A stretch of DNA of 64,000 nucleotides from Paenibacillus cookii (lineage in GTDB: Bacteria; Bacillota; Bacilli; Paenibacillales; Paenibacillaceae). Location: NCBI RefSeq assembly GCF_018333375.1, contig NZ_BORW01000007.1, positions 124,001 through 188,000 on the forward strand, given 5' to 3'. The notes under the pieces were generated by a model that worked only from the letters and a program-made list of their open reading frames with translations, was not told the DNA's origin and did no database searches. The translations under genes and the position numbers were made by a program. This document shows positions 36,321 to 44,838 of the stretch, piece after piece. Each line of letters begins with the position of its first letter. Within the stretch, counting starts at the first letter, position 1.

Positions 36321-37229
36321 TCAGCCCTTTACGGAACCAATCATAACACCTTGCACGAAATAACGCTGTAAGAAAGGATAAATCACAATAACTGGAAGTG
36401 TTGCGACGATGATGACCGCATATTTGACCAGTGCCGCAATTTCGGCTTTGCTGTTCATCGCCGCGGCCGTCGAGGCATCAATCGCCCCTCCGCCCTGGGC
36501 CGCCATCTCCTGCAAGACGAGAATTTGGCGCAAGACGAGCTGCAGCGGATATTTGGCGGAATCATTCAAATAAATGAGCGCCGAGAAGTAGCTGTTCCAG
36601 TTGCCGACCCCGTAAAACAAGGCCATGACCGCGATAATCGGCATCGACAGCGGCAGAATGATTTTGACGAACAGCCGCATATTGGTACAACCGTCGATTT
36701 GGGCCGCTTCCTGCAGCTCCTTCGGAATCGAGCTTTGGAAAAACGTGCGGGAGACGATAATGTTCCAGATCGATGCGGCGGACGGAATCACGATCGCCCA
36801 CATCGAGTTGATCATGCCAAGCTGCTTGACGAGCAGGTAAGTCGGTACCAGACCGCCGCCAAAGAACATGGTCACCATGAACATCCCCATAAAAAAGTTG
36901 CGTCCGACGAAGTCCTTGCGGCTCAGCGCATACGCTGCAGGCAGCGTTACGATCAGGTTGATCGCGGTTCCCACGACCGTGTACAAAATCGTATTGCCGT
37001 AGCCGATCCAAATGCTTGAATTTTCGAACACGCGCTTGTAGCCGTCGAAGGTAATGCCTTTCGGCCACAGCCACATTTCCCCGGAGCCTACGAACTTCGG
37101 ATTGCTGATCGATGCGCTGATCATATAGATGAGCGGATAAAATACGATCAGGAAAGCCAGAAGCACGTAAATGTAGTTGCAAATTACAAAGATCTTGTCG
37201 CGTTTGGTTTCTTTTACGCCTGTTAACAT
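36321..37229 (-). CDS. ABC sugar permease (LplC/YtcP-like)
   Basis: A 302-residue membrane protein with six transmembrane helices. The cytoplasmic EAA motif ELQEAAQIDGCTNMRLFVKI is at about 195-215, followed by LPLSMPIIAVM. It pairs with the other permease to form the translocation path. GAGGGG lies before the ATG at 37229. It is the second gene of the importer operon, 54 bp upstream of the lipoprotein gene. Confidence 0.92.
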   Translation of the reverse strand: MLTGVKETKRDKIFVICNYIYVLLAFLIVFYPLIYMISASISNPKFVGSGEMWLWPKGITFDGYKRVFENSSIWIGYGNTILYTVVGTAINLIVTLPAAYALSRKDFVGRNFFMGMFMVTMFFGGGLVPTYLLVKQLGMINSMWAIVIPSAASIWNIIVSRTFFQSSIPKELQEAAQIDGCTNMRLFVKIILPLSMPIIAVMALFYGVGNWNSYFSALIYLNDSAKYPLQLVLRQILVLQEMAAQGGGAIDASTAAAMNSKAEIAALVKYAVIIVATLPVIVIYPFLQRYFVQGVMIGSVKG

Positions 37230-37245
37230 CCGTGCCCCTCCTTTT

Positions 37246-38214
37246 CTACCACAAACTATTCTCGCTCGTCCGGCGCACAATCTGGTTCACGACGATCAGC
37301 ATCACGCAGTTGATCACGGAGTTAAACAAGCCGATCGCTGTCGAGAAACTGTACTGGGCATCCACGAGCCCGGAGCGGTACACGAACGTCGAAATGACGT
37401 CCGAAGATCCCATGTTCAGCGGGTTTTGCAGCAGGAGAATCTTTTCAAAGCCTACTCCCAGCAAGCTACCCATGTTCAGGATGAGCAGGATGGTCATCGT
37501 AGGGATCAGCGTCGGGATGTTAATGTGGCGAATGCGCTGGAACCGCGAGGCCCCGTCGATGATCGCCGCTTCGTGAAGTCCCGGATCCACCCCGGAAAGC
37601 GCTGCCAAGTAAATGATGGTGCCCCAGCCTGCGCTTTGCCACACGCCAGACAATACATACATCGTTTTAAACCATCTCGGATCCGTCAAAAAGTCCGGCG
37701 CCTGGAATCCAAGACCTTCAATGATGTGCGTCACGATCCCGGTCGACGGGGACAGGAAGGAAATGATCATCCCGGCCATCACGACGACGGAAATAAAGTG
37801 AGGCGCATACGTCACGGTCTGGGCCAGCTTCTTGAAGAATCCGTTTCTAACCTCATTAAACGCCAGTGCCAGAATGATCGGAATCGGAAATCCGATGGCG
37901 AGTTCGTACAAGCTGATGCTCAGCGTGTTCCATAACAAATCCCAAAAGTAATAGGAATGGAAGAAGCGCTCGAAGTGGTCGAAGCCGACCCACGGGCTTC
38001 CGCTAATCCCTTTTGTCGGAATAAAGTTTTTGAACGCGATCTGAATGCCATACATCGGTCCGTAAGAGAAAATGAGAAAGTACAGAAACGCTGGCGCAAT
38101 AAAGATGTACAATTCCCAGTTCGTGACGATTCTCTTCCAGACGCCCTTGCCGGTGCCGGCCTTTCCCGGTTTCAACATTGCATTGCCCGGAACAGCAGCT
38201 TTTGTATCCTGCAT
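37246..38214 (-). CDS. ABC sugar permease (LplB-like)
   Basis: A 322-residue membrane protein with six transmembrane helices after a charged N-terminal leader (residues 1-35). The EAA loop is GLHEAAIIDGASRFQRIRHI, and the end is NQIVRRTSENSLW, as in LplB-type permeases. It is the first gene of the importer operon, preceded by AAAGGGGTGATC and, further up, a cre site and repeated motifs. Confidence 0.92.
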   Translation of the reverse strand: MQDTKAAVPGNAMLKPGKAGTGKGVWKRIVTNWELYIFIAPAFLYFLIFSYGPMYGIQIAFKNFIPTKGISGSPWVGFDHFERFFHSYYFWDLLWNTLSISLYELAIGFPIPIILALAFNEVRNGFFKKLAQTVTYAPHFISVVVMAGMIISFLSPSTGIVTHIIEGLGFQAPDFLTDPRWFKTMYVLSGVWQSAGWGTIIYLAALSGVDPGLHEAAIIDGASRFQRIRHINIPTLIPTMTILLILNMGSLLGVGFEKILLLQNPLNMGSSDVISTFVYRSGLVDAQYSFSTAIGLFNSVINCVMLIVVNQIVRRTSENSLW

Positions 38215-38273
38215 AGGATCACCCCTTTCATATGATTTCTTTCTGTTTGTTTTCTCTCGAAGTTATGCAGGGT

Positions 38274-38287
38274 TGCTAGCGCTTACA
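38274..38287 (-). promoter_or_regulatory. cre site (CcpA operator) upstream of the importer operon
   Basis: On the minus strand TGTAAGCGCTAGCA fits TGWAARCGYTWNCW at all positions. It lies 60 bp before the first permease gene, so carbon catabolite repression of glycan import is likely. Confidence 0.65.
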
Positions 38288-38317
38288 TGTTTAACGATAG
38301 ACAACCTGGCAAACGTC

Positions 38318-38329
38318 GTAAATATGTCA
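38318..38329. promoter_or_regulatory. Candidate regulator motif GTAAATATGTCA, copy 2
   Basis: Identical to 30589-30600 and about 105 bp before the permease gene. It probably belongs to the same regulon as the enzyme operon. Confidence 0.4.
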
Positions 38330-38663
38330 TTTTAGGTGCGCCGGAAACCCGCGCGGCATCAAGGTTTTTGGACGCTGACAATCGCGGCTGACATGCTGAC
38401 AATATGTCGTTTTTGCTTGCCGGAAAAGGCTTTCAGAACGACATCAAATATGACCAATCGACACCAAATGACAACCTTTTCATATGCCTTTGGCATTTCT
38501 CCCGCAGAATTTTCAGTTCGCATGATAGCGTTTGCGAAAAAATGGACATACGAAAACAGACCCAAGGGACTCTCTCCCCCGGGCCTACACATGGATATAT
38601 GGCAAACTATAAACGGCACAACCGAATGGTCTTGATGCTTAAAATGTCATCTTCCCATCAAGT

Positions 38664-39401
38664 CTAACGCGCTTTTCCAAACAACGCTCCCGCCGCAACG
38701 AGCCCTGCAAAACATCCGGATATCGGCGACACGACGAGAATTCCCAATAGGTTCGAACTGGAAGTAAATAGAAGCTTGGCACAAACGACAACGATCATCA
38801 TGATCGCCACCGTGATCCAATACCTCCGCTTTCGTTTTCCCGCGACCCTGGCCGCGCTTACGGCCGAATATGGGACGTTGGCCAATACGTAGAGCAGGAT
38901 CGCCAATTCCAGCGTCAAACCGAAAATGGACAAGGCATGCTGCAGCAGCTTATAAACAGGCAAATCGGCAACAACGACGCTGCGCAAAGCGGGATACCTC
39001 ATCACAAAAAAGCCGGAGGCGTGCGTCAACCCATCGATCAAAATATGGCTGTAAAATCCGATCGCAACCGAGACGATAAACACGACCCAGCTTCGCATGC
39101 GGCGGAAATCGAAGGGTCGAATCAGCGCGGAGACCCGCAGATCCAAATCGAAAACAGAAGGCAAATGCAGGGCCAGCGGCTTCAGGACGACCTGAAGCAA
39201 AAACAAAAGGAGGGTGCACAGCACGAAGGCTTGCAGCAATCCTGCGTGTGTATGCCCGATCCACTGGTAAGGCTCCATCGCCAAAAAATACTCGAAATCC
39301 GGGGCCATGCTGCCAAGGACAAGCCCTGCCAGGCTCATGTAACCGGGGCGGATCCACTTGGCAGGAGCAATGTATAATGGATGCGCGAAGGTGAACGGCA
39401 T
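38664..39401 (-). CDS. DUF4184 family membrane protein
   Basis: A 245-residue polytopic membrane protein that starts MPFTFAHP and contains LAGLVLGSMAPDFEYFL and HILIDGLTHASGFF, the DUF4184 signature with conserved His and Asp residues between helices. About six membrane segments. The family's role is unknown; the conserved His/Asp could bind metal. It ends 449 bp from the importer operon start and begins 5 bp after the acetyltransferase stop. Confidence 0.8.
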   Translation of the reverse strand: MPFTFAHPLYIAPAKWIRPGYMSLAGLVLGSMAPDFEYFLAMEPYQWIGHTHAGLLQAFVLCTLLLFLLQVVLKPLALHLPSVFDLDLRVSALIRPFDFRRMRSWVVFIVSVAIGFYSHILIDGLTHASGFFVMRYPALRSVVVADLPVYKLLQHALSIFGLTLELAILLYVLANVPYSAVSAARVAGKRKRRYWITVAIMMIVVVCAKLLFTSSSNLLGILVVSPISGCFAGLVAAGALFGKAR

Positions 39402-39405
39402 ATCG

Positions 39406-39912
39406 CTATCCTAAAAAATACGCCATAAACTCTTCGTCATACAGGCGTCCGTCTACCATCAAAGCTTCTTTTTCCAAACCGTAACTTACGAACCCCAGTC
39501 CCTTATACAATGAGGCTGCAGCCGTATTGGCCGTAACCACCGCCAGCTGGATCTGCCGCAAACCTTCGATGGCTTGTCCCCGGCGCAGAATTTCCTGCAT
39601 AAGGGCCTTGGCGATCCCTTTCCCGCGATGCGCCGAAGTGACGTACACTCCCCATACCATGCCTTTATGCCTCATCTTTCGTCCCTGCTCCCTCCGGAAC
39701 CCGGCCATCCCGATGAGTTCGCCTTCCTCCGTAAACGCGCCCAGTATATAATTGTCCGGTTCATCGTTAATCCTTGATTCGACTTCGTTCATTGGGGTAT
39801 GGACCTGTTCCTCGTAGGAGGAACCAAAAGCCTCGGGCTGCGTTTTCAGCGCCTCAAGCCGCAGCTTCCAGAATTGCTCCGCTTGTTCCCGTCGTAGGTT
39901 TTGAATGTGCAT
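39406..39912 (-). CDS. GNAT-family N-acetyltransferase
   Basis: A 168-residue GNAT protein: RLEALKTQPEAFGSSYEE at the N-terminus, acetyl-CoA loop SAHRGKGIAKALMQEIL, and AASLYKGLGFVSYG. This subgroup includes PhiN1-type and RimI-like enzymes; acceptor unknown. It is closely spaced with the genes on both sides (6 and 4 bp), so probably in one operon with 38664 and 39919. Confidence 0.83.
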   Translation of the reverse strand: MHIQNLRREQAEQFWKLRLEALKTQPEAFGSSYEEQVHTPMNEVESRINDEPDNYILGAFTEEGELIGMAGFRREQGRKMRHKGMVWGVYVTSAHRGKGIAKALMQEILRRGQAIEGLRQIQLAVVTANTAAASLYKGLGFVSYGLEKEALMVDGRLYDEEFMAYFLG

Positions 39913-39918
39913 GATTCG

Positions 39919-40563
39919 TTAAACTCCTCTCTGGGGGATCTTCCACGCTTGGAATAACTCGATTAATTCGCGTGCCGTATTTTCGGTAAAATCGCTCACG
40001 TTTTGCGCATGGAAATACTTATTTTGAACTCCCGGCTCGTGACGTTCATCTTCCAGCCAGGCCAGCTTCATGTCCCTGTACCGCCCGACTTCGTCTTGCG
40101 TGAGGAACGGTTCGACCGCAAACGCCCGCGCCCGCCGCAATTGTTCGAGCGCATCCTGCGCCCACGGCTCCTGTCTTAACAAATGGAATTCCAATTGGCT
40201 GACTTCCCTGTTATACGTCTCCCTGATCCCGCCCGGGTCTCCGTCGTATGCTCGCTCAAAATCCGCATAAACCGTCTCCGTCCACCGGATATCCGTATAA
40301 ATGTGCGCAAAATAGCCTAACACGAAGGCCAGCCATTCCGAATTCCGGTCTTGTTCCAGATAGGAATTGCAGGCTGCCTGCAGTGTAGCGATGCTCGGAA
40401 AACGTCCCTCCTGAACGAGGTGAGTGGCGCCCTTTTCGCTTCGGGTAACATGTTCTCTGGCATGGATGGCGTCCGGCGAGATGCTGCCGAGCAAAAAAGC
40501 GGGCATGGGATGGGGCAAAGACAGTTTTTGGGCAACCGCAAAATGGACCATCGGCCACGGCAT
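39919..40563 (-). CDS. Zinc-dependent phospholipase C-like protein
   Basis: A 214-residue helical protein with MPWPMVHFAVAQ, LLGSISPDAIHARE, and LAFVLGYFAHIYTDIRW, the His/Asp-rich pattern of the zinc-dependent phospholipase C superfamily. It lacks a signal peptide, unlike secreted phospholipases. The substrate is unknown. The ATG at 40563 was chosen because GAAGGAGG lies eight bases upstream; the longer frame has no family match. First gene of a three-gene minus-strand set. Confidence 0.65.
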   Translation of the reverse strand: MPWPMVHFAVAQKLSLPHPMPAFLLGSISPDAIHAREHVTRSEKGATHLVQEGRFPSIATLQAACNSYLEQDRNSEWLAFVLGYFAHIYTDIRWTETVYADFERAYDGDPGGIRETYNREVSQLEFHLLRQEPWAQDALEQLRRARAFAVEPFLTQDEVGRYRDMKLAWLEDERHEPGVQNKYFHAQNVSDFTENTARELIELFQAWKIPQRGV

Positions 40564-40654
40564 GGCGTAAACCTCCTTCGGGATTCCTTTGGTATTGTCT
40601 AAAAAATAATCATCGTTTACGATAATGGCATCATCATTGTAAAGGAGAATGCAT

Positions 40655-40924
40655 ATGTTCCGAAAAACTTTCCTATGGAGTATGAGCATCGTTCTGCTCG
40701 GAGGCGTGATGTTTTCCGCATCGGATGCCAGCGCCGCGTCCCAGGCGAAAAAATTCAGAAACTGCTCCGAGCTCAACCGCGTTTACAAGGGCGGCGTCGC
40801 CCAAGCTCCGGGAGTCAAAAACAAAGGCGGAAAAACGAAATACGCGCCGTTTGTATCCAAAGCCCTGTACGATGCCAACAAAAAGCTGGATCGCGACAAA
40901 GACCGGATCGCCTGCGAAAAATAA
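40655..40924 (+). CDS. Secreted excalibur-domain protein
   Basis: An 89-residue exported protein with a signal peptide ending around SDASAAS. The mature part holds an excalibur domain: NCSELNRVYKGGV at its start and the calcium-binding-like DRDKDRIACEK at its end, with two cysteines likely to pair. Excalibur domains occur in surface nucleases and wall proteins. The ATG at 40655 is 7 bases after AAAGGAG. It is a single gene. Confidence 0.85.
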   Translation: MFRKTFLWSMSIVLLGGVMFSASDASAASQAKKFRNCSELNRVYKGGVAQAPGVKNKGGKTKYAPFVSKALYDANKKLDRDKDRIACEK

Positions 40925-40938
40925 TCCCGGCAAAATCG

Positions 40939-41222
40939 CTTTCGCATCGGCAGGCAGCAGCCGGACATGCTTAAGGTATTGGGTCATGTTGGCATCGTCC
41001 TGCAGCGGGTATGTATAGGAGAGCTCTTGTGCCATTTCGCAGGCTAACTTTCGGAACAACCGGCACGCCGCAAAAACGGCGTCCCGCATGTTTTCATAGC
41101 TGCCGTCCGAAAAAGTTGCTTTATACATATCCCAGTAAGGCCCGGGGAGATATTCGCTTGAAATATTTCCCCGTCTTGCCTGCCAGAAACCCGGCAATCA
41201 TGCCGGGTCCCAATCCACCATG
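40939..41222 (-). pseudogene. Remnant of aminoglycoside 6-adenylyltransferase (aadK-like)
   Basis: The minus strand carries about 95 codons of the C-terminal part of an AadK/ANT(6)-type enzyme in shifted frames. MVDWD is followed by MIAGFLAGKTGKYFKR, then after a one-base excess near 41152-41156, YLPGPYWDMYKATFSDGSYE, LFRKLACEMAQEL and MTQYLKHVRLLPADAK. Such enzymes adenylylate streptomycin. The N-terminal nucleotidyltransferase half is gone, so the gene is dead. The 3' end lies next to the excalibur gene. Confidence 0.7.
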
Positions 41223-41247
41223 ATAACCTCTCATCTTATCCTCCAGC

Positions 41248-41796
41248 TCAATAATCCGCAGGCCCCGGCTTCCATCCGACCCGCTGGCTCCATCGGCTTG
41301 CCCTGCGCATGATCTCCCAGATGACCGGTTCTTTTTCCTCCACGTACTTTTGCCGCTCGTTCGGATACAAAAGCATGAGTCTTTGTTTTTCGGCGGCGTA
41401 TATTTGGCCTTCATCCGGGTGTTCTCTCAAATAGTCCCTGAACAATAACGCAAACTGTTCGCCGAAGCTCCCCTTCTCCCGGATATGGATATGCACCCTT
41501 TTTTCGCCGGGCGACTCCCTGAAATACCGTTTGGTCAACTCCTCGTTGTCCGCCCGATGGATGAAGCCGATGGCTTCCATTTGCGGTTTGTACAGCTCAA
41601 CCGGTTCTAGGGAGGCCACCGAAACCTGAACGTCGATGATCGGCTTCGCCGCAAGCCCCGCCACGGAGGTCGAACCGATATGGTCGACCCGCAGGGCCGT
41701 ATCTCCCAACGCATGTTTGATGCGTGCTCCAAGCTCCGCGAACTCTCTTTTCCAGTCCGGGTCGTATGGGACGAGGTAAAAGGTATGGTCCGTCAT
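41248..41796 (-). CDS. GrpB/UPF0157 family protein
   Basis: A 182-residue protein of the nucleotidyltransferase-like GrpB family. VPYDPDWKREF, RVDHIGSTSVAGLAAKPIIDVQVSV and HIHIREKGS are the conserved blocks. Members are found fused to kinases or alone, and function is unsettled. The ATG at 41796 follows AAGGAG. A second, divergent member is at 54277-54774. Confidence 0.85.
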   Translation of the reverse strand: MTDHTFYLVPYDPDWKREFAELGARIKHALGDTALRVDHIGSTSVAGLAAKPIIDVQVSVASLEPVELYKPQMEAIGFIHRADNEELTKRYFRESPGEKRVHIHIREKGSFGEQFALLFRDYLREHPDEGQIYAAEKQRLMLLYPNERQKYVEEKEPVIWEIMRRASRWSQRVGWKPGPADY

Positions 41797-41964
41797 CATA
41801 TTCTCCTTGGTTCTTGGTTGTTGTCCTTAGAAACTTCCCTTCCCGCAGAATCTTTCGAATTTTTCCAAATATTCGCATCCGCATAGGCCTTAAATCGTAT
41901 ACAATAGTAGATAAGTACCTTTTTCCATATGAATGAAACGAATGGTGTTAAAGGAGTGCAACGA

Positions 41965-43269
41965 ATGGCAATCATTGATGTCGTCAAATTTGAAGGTCCG
42001 CCAGATGTTTATGCATGGCGCCATCCCAACCAGGAATTAAGCACATGGTCCCAACTGATCGTTCATGAAACGCAGGAAGCGATTTTGTTCAAAGAAGGTC
42101 AAGCGCTGGATTCCTTTTCTGCGGGACGTTATACGCTAAGTACCGCTAATATACCAATTTTGTCCAACTTCGTAAACCTGCCATTTGGAGGGGAGTCCCC
42201 TTTTACGGCCGAGGTCTGGTTCGTTAACAAGCTCAGTTCGTTGGACGTCAAATGGGGCACCAGCTCTCCTCTCGAGCTGCAGGACCCAAAGTTCAATATT
42301 ATCGTATCTGTAAGGGCTTACGGCCAATTCGGCATTCAAATCGTCGATGCCCGCAAGTTTCTGCTAAAACTTGTAGGAACGCTTCCAACCTTTGATCAGG
42401 ATACGCTCATTAAATATTATCGCGGCGTGCTTATGTCAAACATTAACGAAATCATATCCTCCTATATCGTCCATAAAAAGATCAGCGTGGTCGAAATCAA
42501 CGCGTATGCCGCTGAAATTTCCAAACATATCGAGGAGGCCATCGCGCCGGCATTCGAGGAAATGGGGATTTCTTTGCTGAACTTCTATGTCGATTCGATC
42601 AACACGCCGACGGACGATCCAGCCGCCCAGCGGATCAAAGCGGCCTTGGCCAAAAAAGCCGAAATGGACATCATCGGGTATACATACCAGGAAGAACGTT
42701 CTTTCGACACGATGGAAGATGCCGCCAAAAACCCCGGCAGCAGCGCCGCCGTCATCGGTTCGGGACTTGGTTTAGGGTTCGGCATGGCCGCACCGATGTA
42801 CGAAGCCGCCCATCAAATGGCCGGAAATCTGACCATGCAAGCTGCTGCCGTCGCAAGCACCAAACAGAGAAGCTGCTTAAACTGCGGAAGCCTCAATTCG
42901 GAAATGGCCCGGTTTTGTTCCGATTGCGGTCAAGCTTTGACGGCCCCTGCGGCGAACCGGCAGCAGCAGCGAACTTGCAGCGATTGCGGGAATCCGCTTC
43001 TTCCCAACGCCAAGTTTTGCGAGAATTGCGGAGATCCCTACAATCCTTGCCCGTCTTGCGGGTATGATTTCGCCATAGGCATGTCCTCCTGCCCGAAATG
43101 CGGAACATCGCTTCCGAAGGTCTGCAGGGAGTGCGGCGAATGGGTGGATGCCAAAGCGAAGTTCTGCCCGAGCTGCGGCGCGAGTTGCGCCCTGAAATGC
43201 GGCAGCTGCAATCACGAAATATTGCCCGGACAGAAATTCTGCATGGAGTGCGGCGCTAAATTAACATAA
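41965..43269 (+). CDS. SPFH-domain protein with five zinc ribbons (YdjI-like)
   Basis: A 434-residue cytoplasmic protein. Residues about 1-260 form an SPFH (virion-core-like) domain (AWRHPNQELSTWSQLIVHE, FNIIVSVRAYGQFGIQI). A glycine-rich hinge follows. From about 300 there are five CxxC-type zinc ribbons, such as CLNCGSLN..FCSDCG. The SPFH part matches YdjI of B. subtilis, which works with membrane partners and PspA in envelope stress. AAAGGAG precedes the ATG. Two membrane-protein genes follow on the same strand. Confidence 0.85.
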   Translation: MAIIDVVKFEGPPDVYAWRHPNQELSTWSQLIVHETQEAILFKEGQALDSFSAGRYTLSTANIPILSNFVNLPFGGESPFTAEVWFVNKLSSLDVKWGTSSPLELQDPKFNIIVSVRAYGQFGIQIVDARKFLLKLVGTLPTFDQDTLIKYYRGVLMSNINEIISSYIVHKKISVVEINAYAAEISKHIEEAIAPAFEEMGISLLNFYVDSINTPTDDPAAQRIKAALAKKAEMDIIGYTYQEERSFDTMEDAAKNPGSSAAVIGSGLGLGFGMAAPMYEAAHQMAGNLTMQAAAVASTKQRSCLNCGSLNSEMARFCSDCGQALTAPAANRQQQRTCSDCGNPLLPNAKFCENCGDPYNPCPSCGYDFAIGMSSCPKCGTSLPKVCRECGEWVDAKAKFCPSCGASCALKCGSCNHEILPGQKFCMECGAKLT

Positions 43270-43286
43270 AGCGGGGGATCACATTG

Positions 43287-44048
43287 ATGACCGGAATCGT
43301 TCGCAGAGGCTGGATCAGATCCCTGATCTTCCTGCTGCCTTTGATTACCCTATTGTTGTTTGGACTAAGCGGCGGATGGATTCGGGCGCATGCCTGGATT
43401 TCGGGGGTCGCCGTCGCCTGTGCCGAGGCCGCCCTGCTTATCGGTTGGCTGCGGTCCGGCGGCAGAGGCCAAGGACATGAAGCGGCGCCTGCTCCTTTTC
43501 GCATCGCTTTAGGATTTCTTGACGGAGCCTATTTGATCGCCGTGTTGGCATGCGTCCTGCTGCTCGGTTATGTGTTCGACGTCTCAGCCGCCGCGTATTT
43601 TACGGTTCATCTTATTCTTTTGGCCGGGTATGCAGTCGTTGCTGCCCTTCTGAGATTTAGCGGCAAATTTGCCGGGGCTCAGGATCAAAAGCAGCGCGAT
43701 CAACGGAATATCAGAAACGATTTGCTCAAACGATTGACATCCATGCGCGCCCGCGTACGGGGCATGCCGGACACGCCGGGCCAAAGCGATTTAATGGAGG
43801 AACTTGCCCGATTCGAAGAAACCATCGCTTATGGCGATCCGGGGGTCATTGCCGCCCGGGCCGGTCTGACCGGCGTGTTCGAACAGCATCTTTCGCTTCT
43901 GGAGGACCAGATTCAACTGATTCAGGCAGTCGACGGTTCCAAAAAAGAAGCGTTAACGGCCGAAACGGTCTTGCTCGTCCGGAAAATACGCGAACTTATT
44001 CTTGAGCGGAACAATCTTGCTTCCCCATTCAAGTCCAATTCGGTATAG
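43287..44048 (+). CDS. Membrane protein of the SPFH cluster (YdjH-like position)
   Basis: A 253-residue protein with four hydrophobic segments in the first 135 residues (for example RSLIFLLPLITLLLFGLSGG), then a soluble helical domain (about 140-253) rich in charged residues that may form a coiled coil. The family was not recognised by motif. It lies 17 bp after the SPFH gene, so the two are one operon. It probably anchors or organises the SPFH protein; that is inference. Confidence 0.7.
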   Translation: MTGIVRRGWIRSLIFLLPLITLLLFGLSGGWIRAHAWISGVAVACAEAALLIGWLRSGGRGQGHEAAPAPFRIALGFLDGAYLIAVLACVLLLGYVFDVSAAAYFTVHLILLAGYAVVAALLRFSGKFAGAQDQKQRDQRNIRNDLLKRLTSMRARVRGMPDTPGQSDLMEELARFEETIAYGDPGVIAARAGLTGVFEQHLSLLEDQIQLIQAVDGSKKEALTAETVLLVRKIRELILERNNLASPFKSNSV

Positions 44049-44075
44049 AAGATATTCGGGAGGTATGCTGCAGCA

Positions 44076-44804
44076 ATGGACTTTAAATATAAATCCCAAC
44101 TAACGGCTTTTGACCGGGTCATTCTTTGCACTACGGTGCTGATCTTTCCTGCCGGCTACGTGATATTTCCCCTCGGCTTGGTCATCGCTCTTATTCGTGT
44201 GTTTTCTACTCACTTTCACCGCAGTTGCAAAGGAAGAAATCACAGGTTGTTAGGTTGGGCGTTTACTCTCACCTATCTTGTTACGATGTTTATCTTTCTT
44301 ATCACATATGATGAATTCGGGCCTGCGGAAGCCGCGGAATCGATTGCCAATGCGGTCGTCTATGGGGCGTTCCTCCTGCTGCCTGCTTTCATATTTTTCT
44401 CATTGATCGGTCCATCGGATCGAAATTTCAATCGGCTGCTTTCGCAATACCACTGGTTGGTCATGGAAAGGGGGATCACCAGCGTTCGGCAAATAGCGTT
44501 GGAAACCAGACAATCCCCGATCCCTGCGGAAAGGGACCTCAATTTTATGATCAATCATCGGATGCTGCCGCTGGGCGTCATCGAAAATGGCATGCTTAAA
44601 TTTATGCCTGGAAGTTATCCGTTTGAGCAGCAAGCCGAGGCTAGCGAAGAAGCTCATCCGCAACCCGACATAGGTAACCATGAAAATCCTGATATGCAAG
44701 GCCCGCGAGCGTTGGAATGCCCGGGCTGCGGCGTCAGGGTCGTTGTCGCTCCACACGAGCAGAAGGAATGCGAATATTGCGGCAACGTCATCATCTGCGC
44801 GTAA
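44076..44804 (+). CDS. Membrane protein with C-terminal zinc ribbon
   Basis: A 242-residue protein with three membrane segments (about 18-45, 65-85 and 95-112), then a soluble segment that resembles a winged-helix-like region (HWLVMERGITSVRQIALETR), and a final CPGCG..CEYCG zinc ribbon. It is the third gene of the SPFH cluster, 27 bp after its neighbour. Zinc ribbons in both soluble and membrane partners suggest a shared assembly. Confidence 0.7.
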   Translation: MDFKYKSQLTAFDRVILCTTVLIFPAGYVIFPLGLVIALIRVFSTHFHRSCKGRNHRLLGWAFTLTYLVTMFIFLITYDEFGPAEAAESIANAVVYGAFLLLPAFIFFSLIGPSDRNFNRLLSQYHWLVMERGITSVRQIALETRQSPIPAERDLNFMINHRMLPLGVIENGMLKFMPGSYPFEQQAEASEEAHPQPDIGNHENPDMQGPRALECPGCGVRVVVAPHEQKECEYCGNVIICA

Positions 44805-44838
44805 TGGTTGGACCCTGAGCCCCTATGGATACAAATCG

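Larger units (their letters stand above)
38230..38663. other. Regulatory region without a confident gene
   Basis: About 430 bases upstream of the importer operon. Besides the cre site (38274-38287) and the shared 12-mer (38318-38329), GCTGACA occurs three times at 38374-38380, 38387-38393 and 38395-38401. A further ATATGTC lies at about 38402-38409. An 86-codon minus-strand frame exists but has no family features or good ribosome site; I do not call it. Confidence 0.5.

Noticed and set aside
38359..38619. 86-codon minus-strand frame upstream of the importer operon
   Set aside because: No ribosome site, no recognisable motif, and it sits in a region with cre and repeat motifs that looks regulatory.
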